Shown: positions 25,528 through 35,487, numbered from the stretch's first letter. The stretch: DNA of 64,000 nucleotides from Marinomonas arctica (GCF_003259225.1 NZ_QHJF01000007.1:1-64000), one strand, 5' to 3'. Made by a program: numbers and translations. The notes: generated by a model from the sequence alone, not told the origin.

Positions 25528-26676
25528 ATGAAACAGCAACTCAAAATTGCAGCTATCACGGCTGTAATTTCATTAACACTTGCCGGTTGTGCATCTAACC
25601 CTGATTCCGCTGCCAATTTGGCCGCAGACGCAAAATATTCGCAAACCATCATTCAGATCAATGAACTCAAACAAGCCATTGATAATGCAGACAAAAGCTT
25701 GGCAAAAGGCACAGAAAACGAATTGCCTTGGTTCGCCACTCAAGATATAGAGGAAGCGAAGAAGGCATTAGCAGAAGCAAAAGAGAACTATTCTAAATTT
25801 GAATTTGATCCATCTAAAGCAAGCACTAGCACAAGCTTTTTTGGTTCAACCACCTATCTTGAGGCAGCAAATACCGCCATCAAGACATTTAGCGAGCACA
25901 TGACCAACGCGGTTAACCTAAAAACCAAGGCACAATCAACCTTACCAGAAGCCTTTGACTATCGTGCTCAGTTAAAAACCCTGAATGCGAAACAATACTT
26001 TCCTGGTGCCGCGCAAGAATTGGAAGACAACCTAAAAAAACTTGTTGACCAAATCGCGAATAATAAAGCTCAATCGGCTGTAAGCGCCCAACCAGCACTC
26101 GTCGCTAAGATGCGTGCACTTGAAGTAAAAACGGTGACAGCTATTTACCTTACTGATGCCAAAAATGCGCTCGATAAGTTGATGAAAACGGACGCGACTC
26201 AACATGCGCCTAAATCACTTTCTCAGGCCATGACAGCGCTAACCGCGGCAACGGCTTTTGCTGCAACACAGCCAAGAGCGATAGACGACATCAAACGTCA
26301 AGGTGAGAACGTGATGTTCGCAGTGAATAGAGCAAAACAAATCGCCCAAGCCGTTAAAAAGCTAAAAACAATTCAACCAAAAGATTATGAAGACTACATT
26401 GTCGGCTATGAAAAAGTGTTGCTTTCCATCAGCAATGCGCTTAATGCTGACGACCGTAGAGACCTCGCTTTTGAAGCGCAAGGCAAAGAATTGGTTAGCT
26501 TCGTAGAAACCAACCTAAAAGGTCAAGAAGCGTCCCTTCAAGCACAGCAACAGCTTCGTAAGGAACTAAAAGACCAGAAAACCTATTCCGTTTTACTAGA
26601 AGAAAAGATCAGTACACTGACGAACAACCTAGAAGATATGAAACAAGCACTGGCTGATGCCCTAGCCAAAAAATAA
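25528..26676 (+). CDS. Coiled-coil lipoprotein of unknown function
   Basis: A 382-residue exported lipoprotein. The signal peptide ends in LTLAGC, a lipobox with the acylated Cys at residue 21; the next residues (ASNPDS) give no inner-membrane retention Asp at +2, so outer-membrane sorting is likely. The mature part is almost wholly alpha-helical, rich in Ala, Lys, Gln and Glu, with heptad-like stretches at 35-110 and 330-380 and no membrane segment. AAAGGAA precedes the ATG. It may be a periplasmic spacer or envelope protein. No family is recognised. Confidence 0.7.
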   Translation: MKQQLKIAAITAVISLTLAGCASNPDSAANLAADAKYSQTIIQINELKQAIDNADKSLAKGTENELPWFATQDIEEAKKALAEAKENYSKFEFDPSKASTSTSFFGSTTYLEAANTAIKTFSEHMTNAVNLKTKAQSTLPEAFDYRAQLKTLNAKQYFPGAAQELEDNLKKLVDQIANNKAQSAVSAQPALVAKMRALEVKTVTAIYLTDAKNALDKLMKTDATQHAPKSLSQAMTALTAATAFAATQPRAIDDIKRQGENVMFAVNRAKQIAQAVKKLKTIQPKDYEDYIVGYEKVLLSISNALNADDRRDLAFEAQGKELVSFVETNLKGQEASLQAQQQLRKELKDQKTYSVLLEEKISTLTNNLEDMKQALADALAKK

Positions 26677-26700
26677 AACAGCCTGAATCAGCGCAAAAAA

Positions 26701-26725
26701 AGCCAGCTCACAAGCTGGCTTTTTC
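26701..26725 (+). terminator. Terminator after the coiled-coil lipoprotein
   Basis: AGCCAGCT-caca-AGCTGGCT is a perfect 8-bp stem followed by TTTTTCGTTTTT; the A-run before it lets it act on the convergent cob cluster too. Confidence 0.9.
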
Positions 26726-26756
26726 GTTTTTAGGCTGTCATTGTCACTCAGGAAAT

Positions 26757-27983
26757 TCAGCGACGGTGGGCAAACGCCGTTTTGGTGCAATCACCGTCGA
26801 TTTTGTCTTTCTCTTCTTCCAGGATCTCATCGGTAAACTGGCTCATAAAGCAGCAACAAATCCCCTCGCCAATCATGGTTCGTGGTCCCATTGGGTGACC
26901 AATGTGCTTATACACACCGTGCGAATGTCCATGACTATGATCGTGGGAGTGACCATGAGAATGACTATGCCCATGAGAATGGCTATGACCGTGACCATGG
27001 TCGTGAGCGTGATTTTTCAACACACTAATACTGGGCACCTCGCCCATTGAAATAACCGCGTGCTTTAGATCAAACTCAGACAAGCCTTGCGTGTCGTCCT
27101 GCGGATCGACAAATTCGGCATGGTGATGATGCACATCCACTTCGCCTGCCGCAAGGCGACGCTTGAAGGAATTCATCAAGGTTTCTTCACCCGTTTGTAA
27201 TTCGCCCTGCATGATTTCTTCCACACGATTTTGGAAAGCATCAATAACACGAGGATGATCATTCAAGTAAGGCGTTTGAATAAAATCAATACCTGGGTTT
27301 TCTTGAGCAACCTTGTCAACATAGCCTTGAATACGCTTGATCAGGCGACCAGTAAATAAGAAATAGGGCGCGACAACAATGCGTTTAAAGCCAAGCTTCA
27401 TTAGCTTTTCAAGGCCCACGCCAACAGACGGGTAAGTCACACCAGAATACACAGTATCTGCCCAACCAAAGCCCATATTTTCATTCACAATACGCGTCAA
27501 TTTAGCGGCTTCGGCATTGGCGGAGGTATCCGAGGTACCGCGACCAACCACCACCAATAGAGTGTCGTACAAGTTTTTTGGTGGATGATCGGGATCAAGG
27601 CCCAGTGATTCATAGATACGCGCTTGAAAGGCTTCGATCATGTCATCTTGCAACCCCAATTCACGACCATAAGTGATATGAAGACCTGGATGTTTTTCTT
27701 CATAGGTGGTCAAGACGGAGGGTATATCATTTTTCGCATGCGTTGCGGCGAATAACATACCGGGGACGGCATAAATCTCTTCCACACCTTGGCTAACGAG
27801 GCTGTCTAAGCCCATGTGAATATTCGGCGCTGAAAATTCTAAAAATCCGTATTCGACAGGCAAATCAGGGAAACGCTCTTTAAGCCCTTTCGCCACCAGA
27901 CCAAATTCGCGCTCTGCGTCTTTATCACGACTGCCGTGACCACAAATCATAATGCCCTTTTTGGCCTGTTTTTTATTGCTCAT
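26757..27983 (-). CDS. cbiX: Sirohydrochlorin cobaltochelatase CbiX, long form with His-rich loop
   Basis: A 408-residue two-repeat CbiX. Each half has a chelatase fold with metal-site histidines (MICGHGSRDKDAE at 12-24; PGMLFAATHAKND near 80; VVVGRGTSDTSA in the second half). Residues about 328-360 are a histidine-rich run of HGHSHSHG repeats that could store cobalt. A C-terminal Cys cluster (GICCCFMSQF and a later Cys) recalls the Fe-S segment of CbiXL enzymes. It inserts Co2+ into sirohydrochlorin or a similar early ring. It is last in the cobJ-cobM-cobW-cobN-cbiX cluster. Confidence 0.9.
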   Translation of the reverse strand: MSNKKQAKKGIMICGHGSRDKDAEREFGLVAKGLKERFPDLPVEYGFLEFSAPNIHMGLDSLVSQGVEEIYAVPGMLFAATHAKNDIPSVLTTYEEKHPGLHITYGRELGLQDDMIEAFQARIYESLGLDPDHPPKNLYDTLLVVVGRGTSDTSANAEAAKLTRIVNENMGFGWADTVYSGVTYPSVGVGLEKLMKLGFKRIVVAPYFLFTGRLIKRIQGYVDKVAQENPGIDFIQTPYLNDHPRVIDAFQNRVEEIMQGELQTGEETLMNSFKRRLAAGEVDVHHHHAEFVDPQDDTQGLSEFDLKHAVISMGEVPSISVLKNHAHDHGHGHSHSHGHSHSHGHSHDHSHGHSHGVYKHIGHPMGPRTMIGEGICCCFMSQFTDEILEEEKDKIDGDCTKTAFAHRR

Positions 27984-28066
27984 TATTTCTCTCTACTTTG
28001 AATCGTCTTAGCCGATAGTGAGTGTAGACACTACCAGCCAGGTTACCAGCAATCTTCTGCCCAAGA

Positions 28067-31000
28067 TCACTGACGTTGTTCTTGTTGCTGATCTAAATCA
28101 AGCAACAAGGATTGGATTTTTTCTCGATGCGCATCGGCATTTTGCCACATACCACGCTGTATGGCTTCTAATAAGCGTTCGCCCATCTCTTCTAGCGCGT
28201 GGGGGTTATTATCGCGCATAAAGGCCTGATTGTCTGGATCAAGTAACAATCTATCCGTCACCTGCTCGTATTGATAATCTGCCACCAGATCGGTTGTCGC
28301 ATCGTAAGCAAACAAATAATCCACCGTCGCTGTCATTTCAAATGCCCCCTTGTAGCCGTGCGTTTGCATGGCTTCGATCCATTTAGGGTTCAGTACTCGG
28401 GAACGCACCACACGATTCAGCTCTTCTTTTAAGGTGCGAATTTTAGGCGAACTAGGGTTGGAATGGTCGCTGTGATAAACGCTCGGCGCTTGCCCACTAA
28501 ACTCGGTGACCGCATTCGTCATGCCGCCTTGAAACTGATAATAATCGTCTGAATCGAGAATATCGTGCTCACGGTTGTCTTGGTTTTGCACCACCGTATC
28601 CAAATGCGACAAGCGTTCAATAAACGCCGCTTTTGCTTCAACGCCTTCACCCGCCCCTTTGCTATCGCTACCATCGCTATAAGAGCCATAAGCATAACCG
28701 CCCCAATTCACATAGGCTTCAGCAAGATCCGCCTTGGTGTCCCAGCAGCGCTCATCAATCAAGCCTTGCAACCCTGCGCCATAAGCGCCCGGTTTACTGC
28801 CAAACACACGATAAGTCGCCTGACGACTCGCCTCTTCCACCGCCATGCCTTGTGCAAGCAAGGTGCTTTTACGCGCCTCCACATTGGCACGAATCACGTT
28901 ACCATTGCCAGGCTCTTGATAGGCTGCAATGGCTTGCACAGCCGCATCATAGAGCCGCATTACATTGGCAAACGCATCACGGAAAAAGCCTGATACACGC
29001 AAGGTCACATCCACCCGTGGACGCCCTAATTGCATGCAAGAAAGGATCTCAAAATCCGTCACACGATTTGACCCCGGCGCCCAAATCGGACGAACCCCCA
29101 TTAGGGCAAAGGCTTGGGCAATATCATCGCCACCGGTACGCATGGTCGCGGTGCCCCACACAGACAAACCAAGGTCTTTCGGATAATCACCATGCTCTTG
29201 CAAGTGTCGCTGGATCAGAGCCTCAGCCGATTGCTGACCTATTGCCCAAGCAGCGGGAGACGGAATCGCACGATTATCGACGGAAAAAAAGTTACGCCCT
29301 GTTGGCAGGGTATCCAGTCGTCCACGAGTCGGTGCACCACTTGGCCCAGGAGGAATAAAACCGCCAGACAGTCCGATTATTAAGGCTTGAATTTCATCGT
29401 GAGCACTTTGTTGTAAGGCGACGAATAAGCGCTTTTTACTGTGCGCCAACAAGGCCGCTGTTTGAGGCAATGATGCGGTTAACTCGACGGTAGAATCGTC
29501 ACCAACAAGATGGCTCAACACTAATGATTTGGCCAGTAGCTCTAAACGCTCTTTAGTGTCCGCATGGGTACGCCAAGCGGACTCACTCACGGACTGCAGG
29601 CGCTCTGGCTTATTGCCTAACCAAGGTGAGCGCTCACTTTTCATCGGGTCAAAATCGTCTTGCTCCAATAAAAGGTCTTTTACCAATGCATGTAGGATGC
29701 CTTGGCTGGTGATCTCGCTACCACGCGGCAGACGCAACAAAGCCACCAGCGTATCGGCCAGTTTGTCGTCTTCTGGTAACTCTCCCAGGCGATGCAAACC
29801 GTGACGAATTTGCGCTTCTTTTATCTCACACAAATACGTATCTAACCCTTCAAGAACAGCATCATCATTACCGGATTCAACGCTGGTAAGCTCTTCTAAC
29901 AAATGGGACTCTTGGACTTTTTTGAGAATTTGCTCACGCAGCCAGGTTTCTCTTCGCAAATCCATCCCCATGGCTTGGTAATATTCGTCAACCAAGTTTT
30001 CTAACTCGGCCATGTCGCCATAGGTTTCAGCGCGAGTCATGGGTGGCATAAGATGATCAATAATCACCGCTTGCGTGCGGCGCTTAGCCTGCGCACCTTC
30101 CCCGGGATCGTTGACAATAAAAGGATAAAAATGTGGCATCGGGCCAAGAGCAATATCTGGCCAGCAAGACGCGGACAAAGCGGTACCCTTGCCCGGCAAC
30201 CATTCAAGATTGCCATGTTTGCCTACATGCACAAAAGCATCCACCTTATACACATGGCGCAACCAAAAATAAAACGCCAAATAGCTGTGCGGCGGAATCA
30301 AATCAGGGTCATGATAGTTTGCGGCGAGATCTAAATTAAAACCACGAGCGGGCTGAATCCCCACAAAGGTTTCTCCCAAGCGAATACCCGCCAACATAAT
30401 ACGACGTTGACCGTTTTGCTCGCGGCATTTGTGGTCCTCTTCTGGAGGGCCCCAGCGATCCCAAACAGCGTTTTGGCATTCCAGCGGCAGCTGATAAAAA
30501 TATTCTAAGTACTCTTCCAAGGCGAGGCTTTGCCAGCAACCTCGTTCGTGCAAAGTATTGGGATTATTGGTGACCGCACCCAGTAACTCTTCAATCAAAG
30601 CATTACCATGCTCAGGAACATTTTCAATGGGATAGCCCGCGGTTTGCAACGCGTTTAAAAGATTCACCGCCGAGGCTGGCGTATCTAATCCTACGCCATT
30701 GCCAATACGGCCATCTTTGGTTGGGTAGTTAGCAAGTACAAAAGCAATGCGCTTTTCATGGTTGGGTTTACTGGCTAAATTGGCAAAGCGTTTAGCCAGC
30801 TGAGCCACAAAACGCGCACGTTCTTCATGCAACTCGTAGCGTACTAAATCGACTTGAGCAATGTCGTTATAATGACTCAAAGCTTTAAAACTCAACGCGC
30901 GGGTAATAATACGCCCATCCATTTCTGGTAAGACAATTTGCATGGCCACATCACGGCTGCGTAAGCCTTGGGTCTGCGCCTGCCAATCTTCCTCAGTGCT

Positions 31001-31930
31001 GCCAGACAAAATGAGCTGCAAAACCGGAATAGGCGAGGCAAAGGCAGACTGAAAATCTGTCGGCTCAGAGGCTAAATCAGGACTCCCTACTCGATTCGCC
31101 GCGAAGCCTGTGGTATTTAAAATGACCTTAGCTTGGGTACGCTCCACTAATGATTCGATCAGGCCCACCGACACATCATCTTTGAGTGAACTCACCGCCA
31201 CGGCCAAGGGCACCAGCCCTTCTTGCTCTAAAATCTCAATCAGACCATCAAACATAGCGGTATTACCGCTCTGTAAATGAGAACGATAAAACGCCAGAAT
31301 AGCGACAGGACGAGCGTCTGCTAATGAGTCTGAATAGTGGCTCTGCCACTGAGCAAACCCCGTCGAATAACCTGCATGATAGATTAGCGCACTGGGTAAA
31401 GGGGCTGGCTCTTGCCAAGAAAAAGGCTTTCCAAAGTAACGCTCTGCGAGAAAATAGAACAACTGCTGAGCATTTATTTGTCCACTTTCACGCAAGTAGC
31501 GCCACACTCGATGACAGTCTTCTGGACTGGCGTTAGAAGCATAAGTGAGGGAAGGATCATGAGCGTCATCACCGGGAACAAGAATTAAGGTCCGCCCCGT
31601 TTTGGCTTGTGCCCACTCTTGCAAACGCTGAAAACCATACATCCAATAGTGCTCACCGCCAAGCAGTGACACCACCACCACCTTGGCGTGATCGAGCACT
31701 TTATGTTCATACAAATCGAAAGCGGCAGGCTTAATCAGCTGCATCCAATTGGCGAGACGAACCGAAGGTAGTGACCTTTCATCAATATTTAATTGATCTA
31801 AAGCACTACCCAAAGCACCGAGCACACTATCCGCTGCGGCCAGAATGACGAGCTCGGCAGGAGTTTGCCCAAGATCGACAATCCCTTCGTCGTCAACAAA
31901 GCCACCCGGTTTGGCTGCTAATAAGTGCAC
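28067..31930 (-). CDS. cobN: Cobaltochelatase subunit CobN
   Basis: A 1287-residue protein, full length for the large H subunit of the ATP-dependent aerobic cobaltochelatase, related to magnesium chelatase BchH. It binds hydrogenobyrinic acid a,c-diamide and inserts Co2+ with CobS and CobT, which are not in this window. Landmarks are VGKHGNLEWLPGKGTALSA near 560-590, WGTATMRTGGDDIAQAFALMG near 925, and YGAGLQGLIDERCW near 1065. The start is GTG 31930 with GGAG 6 nt upstream. It lies 92 bp after cobW and 83 bp before cbiX. Confidence 0.93.
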   Translation of the reverse strand: MHLLAAKPGGFVDDEGIVDLGQTPAELVILAAADSVLGALGSALDQLNIDERSLPSVRLANWMQLIKPAAFDLYEHKVLDHAKVVVVSLLGGEHYWMYGFQRLQEWAQAKTGRTLILVPGDDAHDPSLTYASNASPEDCHRVWRYLRESGQINAQQLFYFLAERYFGKPFSWQEPAPLPSALIYHAGYSTGFAQWQSHYSDSLADARPVAILAFYRSHLQSGNTAMFDGLIEILEQEGLVPLAVAVSSLKDDVSVGLIESLVERTQAKVILNTTGFAANRVGSPDLASEPTDFQSAFASPIPVLQLILSGSTEEDWQAQTQGLRSRDVAMQIVLPEMDGRIITRALSFKALSHYNDIAQVDLVRYELHEERARFVAQLAKRFANLASKPNHEKRIAFVLANYPTKDGRIGNGVGLDTPASAVNLLNALQTAGYPIENVPEHGNALIEELLGAVTNNPNTLHERGCWQSLALEEYLEYFYQLPLECQNAVWDRWGPPEEDHKCREQNGQRRIMLAGIRLGETFVGIQPARGFNLDLAANYHDPDLIPPHSYLAFYFWLRHVYKVDAFVHVGKHGNLEWLPGKGTALSASCWPDIALGPMPHFYPFIVNDPGEGAQAKRRTQAVIIDHLMPPMTRAETYGDMAELENLVDEYYQAMGMDLRRETWLREQILKKVQESHLLEELTSVESGNDDAVLEGLDTYLCEIKEAQIRHGLHRLGELPEDDKLADTLVALLRLPRGSEITSQGILHALVKDLLLEQDDFDPMKSERSPWLGNKPERLQSVSESAWRTHADTKERLELLAKSLVLSHLVGDDSTVELTASLPQTAALLAHSKKRLFVALQQSAHDEIQALIIGLSGGFIPPGPSGAPTRGRLDTLPTGRNFFSVDNRAIPSPAAWAIGQQSAEALIQRHLQEHGDYPKDLGLSVWGTATMRTGGDDIAQAFALMGVRPIWAPGSNRVTDFEILSCMQLGRPRVDVTLRVSGFFRDAFANVMRLYDAAVQAIAAYQEPGNGNVIRANVEARKSTLLAQGMAVEEASRQATYRVFGSKPGAYGAGLQGLIDERCWDTKADLAEAYVNWGGYAYGSYSDGSDSKGAGEGVEAKAAFIERLSHLDTVVQNQDNREHDILDSDDYYQFQGGMTNAVTEFSGQAPSVYHSDHSNPSSPKIRTLKEELNRVVRSRVLNPKWIEAMQTHGYKGAFEMTATVDYLFAYDATTDLVADYQYEQVTDRLLLDPDNQAFMRDNNPHALEEMGERLLEAIQRGMWQNADAHREKIQSLLLDLDQQQEQRQ

Positions 31931-32022
31931 GCTTTCTCCAATTGTTTTACTAAATCAATCTTGTCATTCAGTTATTCGACAATTATTCACAGCGTCACGA
32001 GCACAGTAGCCGTGAGCGGTGA

Positions 32023-33111
32023 TCAAGCACTCAAAGCATCATGAAGAATATTCTCAATCTGCTCTTTATGAATGCCTTTACCGATGAACACTAACTGGGT
32101 TTTACGCACTTCTTCTGGTTGCCATAAGCGGTCAAAATAGCGATCTAAGCGTGTTCCCACAACCTGAAACACTTGGCGCATTGGCTTGCCGTGTACTGCC
32201 GCAAAGCCTTTCACACGGAAGATATTATGTTCCTCAACCAATTGAGTCAGGGTGTCTTGCAAAAGATCAGACTGCACTTCACCCAATGTCACCACAAAAG
32301 AATCAAAATGATCGTGAGCATGGTCATGATGCGCACCATGAGCGTGATGATGATCGTGATGGTTATGCACCTCATCGATTCGGCTTTCTGTTGCGGCATC
32401 AATGCCTAACAAAACATCCAATGCCGCCTCACCATTTTCGATATAAACGGTTTTGACCGTGTTTGGCACTTCGTGAGCAATAATGGCTTGTACACGGGCG
32501 CGTTCTTCATCATTGAGCAAGTCGTTTTTACTGACCACAACCAGATCGGCGGCGCTTAACTGATCATCTAACAACTCTTGCAAGCTTGGGTCGTGATCCA
32601 AACTCTCATCGGCTGCTCGCTGCGCTTGCACCTTATCTTCATCATGAGCAAAGCGGCCTGCGGCGACAGCGGCGCCGTCCACCACGGTAATAACCGCATC
32701 AACAGTGCAATATTCTTTAATCCCCGGCCAGTTAAACGCCTGTACTAATGGTTTAGGTAGAGCCAGTCCACTGGTTTCAATCAAGATGTGGTCAATATCA
32801 CCACGGCGCGCCACAAGCTGCTGCATGACAGGCAAAAACTCTTCTTCTACCGTACAACAAATACAACCGTTAGCCAGTTCATAAAAGCCGTCGTCACTGC
32901 GCTGTGACGTCTGTTCACCTTCTTCCCCTTCAGGACAATCTAACGGGCATGCTCGCAATAGATCCGAATCGATATCTAATTCGCCAAATTCATTAACGAT
33001 CACCGCTATACGTTTGCCTGCGGCTTGCTTTAGCACATTGGATAATAAAGTGGTTTTACCACTGCCCAAAAAGCCGGTCACAATTGTGGTAGGAATTTTA
33101 TTCAATTGCAT
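32023..33111 (-). CDS. cobW: CobW-family GTP-dependent metal chaperone
   Basis: A 362-residue G3E GTPase. The Walker A loop GFLGSGKTTLL is at 13-23, the metal-binding CXCC at about 84-87 (GCICCT), with ETSGLALPKP and VVSKNDL (base-recognition NKxD-like) following. A histidine-rich stretch of about 20 residues near 250-265 (HDHHHAHGAHHDHAHDH) and a CobW C-terminal domain complete it. By family it delivers cobalt for corrin insertion, and its place between cobM and cobN supports this. Two proteins of this cluster carry His-rich loops. Confidence 0.93.
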   Translation of the reverse strand: MQLNKIPTTIVTGFLGSGKTTLLSNVLKQAAGKRIAVIVNEFGELDIDSDLLRACPLDCPEGEEGEQTSQRSDDGFYELANGCICCTVEEEFLPVMQQLVARRGDIDHILIETSGLALPKPLVQAFNWPGIKEYCTVDAVITVVDGAAVAAGRFAHDEDKVQAQRAADESLDHDPSLQELLDDQLSAADLVVVSKNDLLNDEERARVQAIIAHEVPNTVKTVYIENGEAALDVLLGIDAATESRIDEVHNHHDHHHAHGAHHDHAHDHFDSFVVTLGEVQSDLLQDTLTQLVEEHNIFRVKGFAAVHGKPMRQVFQVVGTRLDRYFDRLWQPEEVRKTQLVFIGKGIHKEQIENILHDALSA

Positions 33112-33149
33112 GATTCATCCTTCTTACTTTCAGGGATAGTATGTTTAAG

Positions 33150-33923
33150 TTAGGTATTTTTAGGCTTATGTATCTTACGAAAAATGTGTGCTTGCCCTTT
33201 ATCGTACAAATAGGAATCCGCAAAATCTTCAGTGTCTAACACCTTCCCGACCAGTATCAAACTGGTGCGAGTGAATTTTTTCTCTCTTACTTTGGCGACA
33301 ATATCCGCCAAGGTGCCCACTACATAATCTTGATCAGGCCAACTGGTGCGATAACACACGGCAACAGGACAGTCCTCACCATAGTGTGGGATCAGCTCTT
33401 CAACAATTTTATGAATACGCGTAATACCAAGATGAATCGCTAATGTTGCGCCACTTTGCGCCAAAGCAGGCAAGCGCTCTCTTTCTGGAAAAGGTGTTTT
33501 ACCTTCATAACGCGTCATGATAACGGTTTGTGAGACGCCGGATAAAGTCAGCTCTTTGCGTAATAACGCGGCCGAAGCGGCAACAGCACTGACGCCCGGA
33601 ATCACTTCGTAATCAATATCTAAGGCTTCTAAACGGCGAATTTGTTCACCAATCGCACCGTACAAAGCCGGATCGCCAGACTGCAGACGAGCAACATCTT
33701 TGCCTTCCTGTGCCGCCTTTTCGATAACGGCGGTGGTTTCATCCAGATTCATCTCGGCGGTGTCGTATATCGCTTCCGCAGAACCACGCACACTGTCAAT
33801 CACTTGTGGGGGAATCAAAGAACCGGCGTAAAGAACAATCGGGCAGCGCTCCATGGTTTTGACGGCTTTTACCGTCATCAAATCTGGATCGCCTGGGCCT
33901 GCGCCAATAAAGTAAACCTTCAT
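33150..33923 (-). CDS. cobM: Precorrin-4 C11-methyltransferase
   Basis: A 257-residue AdoMet-dependent tetrapyrrole methylase that methylates C11 in corrin-ring synthesis. The family loops are GAGPGDPDLMTVKA at 7-20, LQSGDPALYGA near 80, and EVIPGVSAVAASAALL near 102-118, with the class-typical TRYEGKTPFP after. CobM and CbiF are homologous, so sequence alone does not separate the aerobic and anaerobic versions. It follows cobJ by 47 bp in the same strand. Confidence 0.93.
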   Translation of the reverse strand: MKVYFIGAGPGDPDLMTVKAVKTMERCPIVLYAGSLIPPQVIDSVRGSAEAIYDTAEMNLDETTAVIEKAAQEGKDVARLQSGDPALYGAIGEQIRRLEALDIDYEVIPGVSAVAASAALLRKELTLSGVSQTVIMTRYEGKTPFPERERLPALAQSGATLAIHLGITRIHKIVEELIPHYGEDCPVAVCYRTSWPDQDYVVGTLADIVAKVREKKFTRTSLILVGKVLDTEDFADSYLYDKGQAHIFRKIHKPKNT

Positions 33924-33970
33924 TTATTTTCCCTTATCACTTTTTTTATACAGAGCAAACGCCATAAAAA

Positions 33971-34747
33971 CTAAAGCTTTTTAGAGTAGCCGCGCGGAGT
34001 GTACATCCAATGTTTTTCACCATTCACAATGTGCTTGGTATCAGAATTGCCGACGCTGACCATGGTAAACATATCCACGTCTTTGGCATCTAATTCGCCC
34101 AGCGTCGTAAAGGTGATCTCTTCTTCCGGGCGAGTTAATTGACGGCCAATCATCACAGGGGTGCTGGCTGGACGGTATTGCAATAAAACATCACGAGCGT
34201 GGTTTAATTGCCAATCGCGTTTTTTTGACACGGGATTATAAAAGGAAACCACAAAGTCACCAGCGCCACAGGCATGAAGACGTTTATCAATGGTTTCCCA
34301 TGGCGTTAATAAATCGGACAGTGAAATAGTACAGAAATCGTGACCAAGCATGGCACCAACACGGCTCGCTCCGGCTTGCATGGCAGAAATACCGGGAATG
34401 ACTTCTATGTCTACCCCCAACCATTCAGGATGATTTTCTTTGCCTTGTAATTGCATATCCAGCAATTCAAATACCAAGGTGGCCATGGCATAAATGCCAA
34501 TATCACCACTGGAAATCAGCGCGGTATTTTTGCCTTGCGCAGCCAAATCTAAAGCCAATCGGGCACGACCAATCTCTTCGCCTAGTGGCAAGTCATGGAA
34601 GGTTTTTCCGGCGCTAAGTTCACCCAACAAATCCAGATAATAACCATAGGCAACCCAATCGCTGCAGACCGCTAATGCTTTAGTGGCATTGGGAGCCACC
34701 AGACCTAAATCACCGGGTCCCATGCCCATTACAAATAACTTGTTCAT
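33971..34747 (-). CDS. cobJ: Precorrin-3B C17-methyltransferase
   Basis: A 258-residue tetrapyrrole methylase that methylates C17 and contracts the ring. It shows MGMGPGDLGLVAPNATKAL at 7-25, ISSGDIGIYAMATLVFEL near 79-96, and EVIPGISAMQAGASRVGAMLG near 110-130, as in CobJ/CbiH. It lies at the head of the cob cluster here; CobI, CobG, CobL, CobH and others are not in the window. The 118-bp upstream interval shows no cobalamin riboswitch, unlike the CbiM-like gene. Confidence 0.93.
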   Translation of the reverse strand: MNKLFVMGMGPGDLGLVAPNATKALAVCSDWVAYGYYLDLLGELSAGKTFHDLPLGEEIGRARLALDLAAQGKNTALISSGDIGIYAMATLVFELLDMQLQGKENHPEWLGVDIEVIPGISAMQAGASRVGAMLGHDFCTISLSDLLTPWETIDKRLHACGAGDFVVSFYNPVSKKRDWQLNHARDVLLQYRPASTPVMIGRQLTRPEEEITFTTLGELDAKDVDMFTMVSVGNSDTKHIVNGEKHWMYTPRGYSKKL

Positions 34748-34865
34748 GCACTCTCTACAATCTAATCATGCGCCACAAGGCGCGAATAATACTATTGTAC
34801 ACGGATTGCAAATCTGACGGGATGAAAACACCACGATTTCAAATGAACGCTTTTCAGGAGGAAAA

Positions 34866-35219
34866 TTAAGACTCAATGCGCACAAGCTGACATTGGAATT
34901 TTTTCATGCTGCGAAGTTCGAGTTGCGCTTCATCTCCATGAATCCAAAAAGATACTCCTTCACCTAAGTAAGAAGCACCGGAGGCACTCACGGCTTGAGT
35001 TAGCTGATACTCTTTTTTCTGCCAAGATAGTTGAGCTTGGTCGGCATGAAAAAGAATGGCTAATGGTTTTTCATTGCAGTTATAAACAGCAGAATTGGTT
35101 TGTATGGTATTTTCAGCTTCATACATGTCATCAGTCGTATTAACGGAACTGCAGGCCACCAGCCCCCAAAAAGAAAAGATCACTAAGGTATTGTGTAAGG
35201 CTATTTTTTTTATACGCAT
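34866..35219 (-). CDS. MliC-like lysozyme-inhibitor lipoprotein
   Basis: A 117-residue lipoprotein. The signal peptide ends at a lipobox (LVACSS), Cys at about residue 23. The mature part fits the MliC/PliC pattern: a YNC start, LAILFHADQAQLSW, then AVSASGASYLGEGVSFWIHGDEAQLEL, and a closing C that would pair with the first. MliC proteins bind and block C-type lysozymes. The typical SASGARY motif has A in place of R here. A monocistronic gene. Confidence 0.75.
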   Translation of the reverse strand: MRIKKIALHNTLVIFSFWGLVACSSVNTTDDMYEAENTIQTNSAVYNCNEKPLAILFHADQAQLSWQKKEYQLTQAVSASGASYLGEGVSFWIHGDEAQLELRSMKKFQCQLVRIES

Positions 35220-35470
35220 TGTCGAGACTCCATTCTAGAACCACTTGTTCCAGTCCACTTATTTGTCTGAGTGATGGTTAAGTAGTTTGAATTTTAACAC
35301 CCCATTCGATCTCTAGCCAGAAAATAAGATCCGCCGCATCGATGGAGGTGGTTACTTTCATCAATCCGCTCTTTTATTTATTGATGAACAAAAGAATTGT
35401 CACAAAATCACCACAATTGAGCCGACTTGAGACTTTGACAGCCACTGACAAAAACGAGTATATTTCCTCC

Positions 35471-35486
35471 GTCGGATGTATCCGAC
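35471..35486. repeat. Perfect palindrome before the FMN riboswitch
   Basis: GTCGGAT-GT-ATCCGAC is a 7-bp perfect inverted repeat 4 nt before the riboswitch begins. It could be an operator or part of the transcript leader; nothing else is known. Confidence 0.5.
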
Positions 35487-35487
35487 T

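Noticed and set aside
26930..27010. CRISPR-like short repeats in the His-rich segment of cbiX
   Set aside because: The repeats are six-base codon pairs for Gly-His-Ser-His inside a coding frame, with no spacers.
28633..29358. Open frame of 241 codons on the plus strand opposite cobN
   Set aside because: It is antisense to a full-length conserved gene, rich in His, Pro and Gln as expected of a shadow frame.
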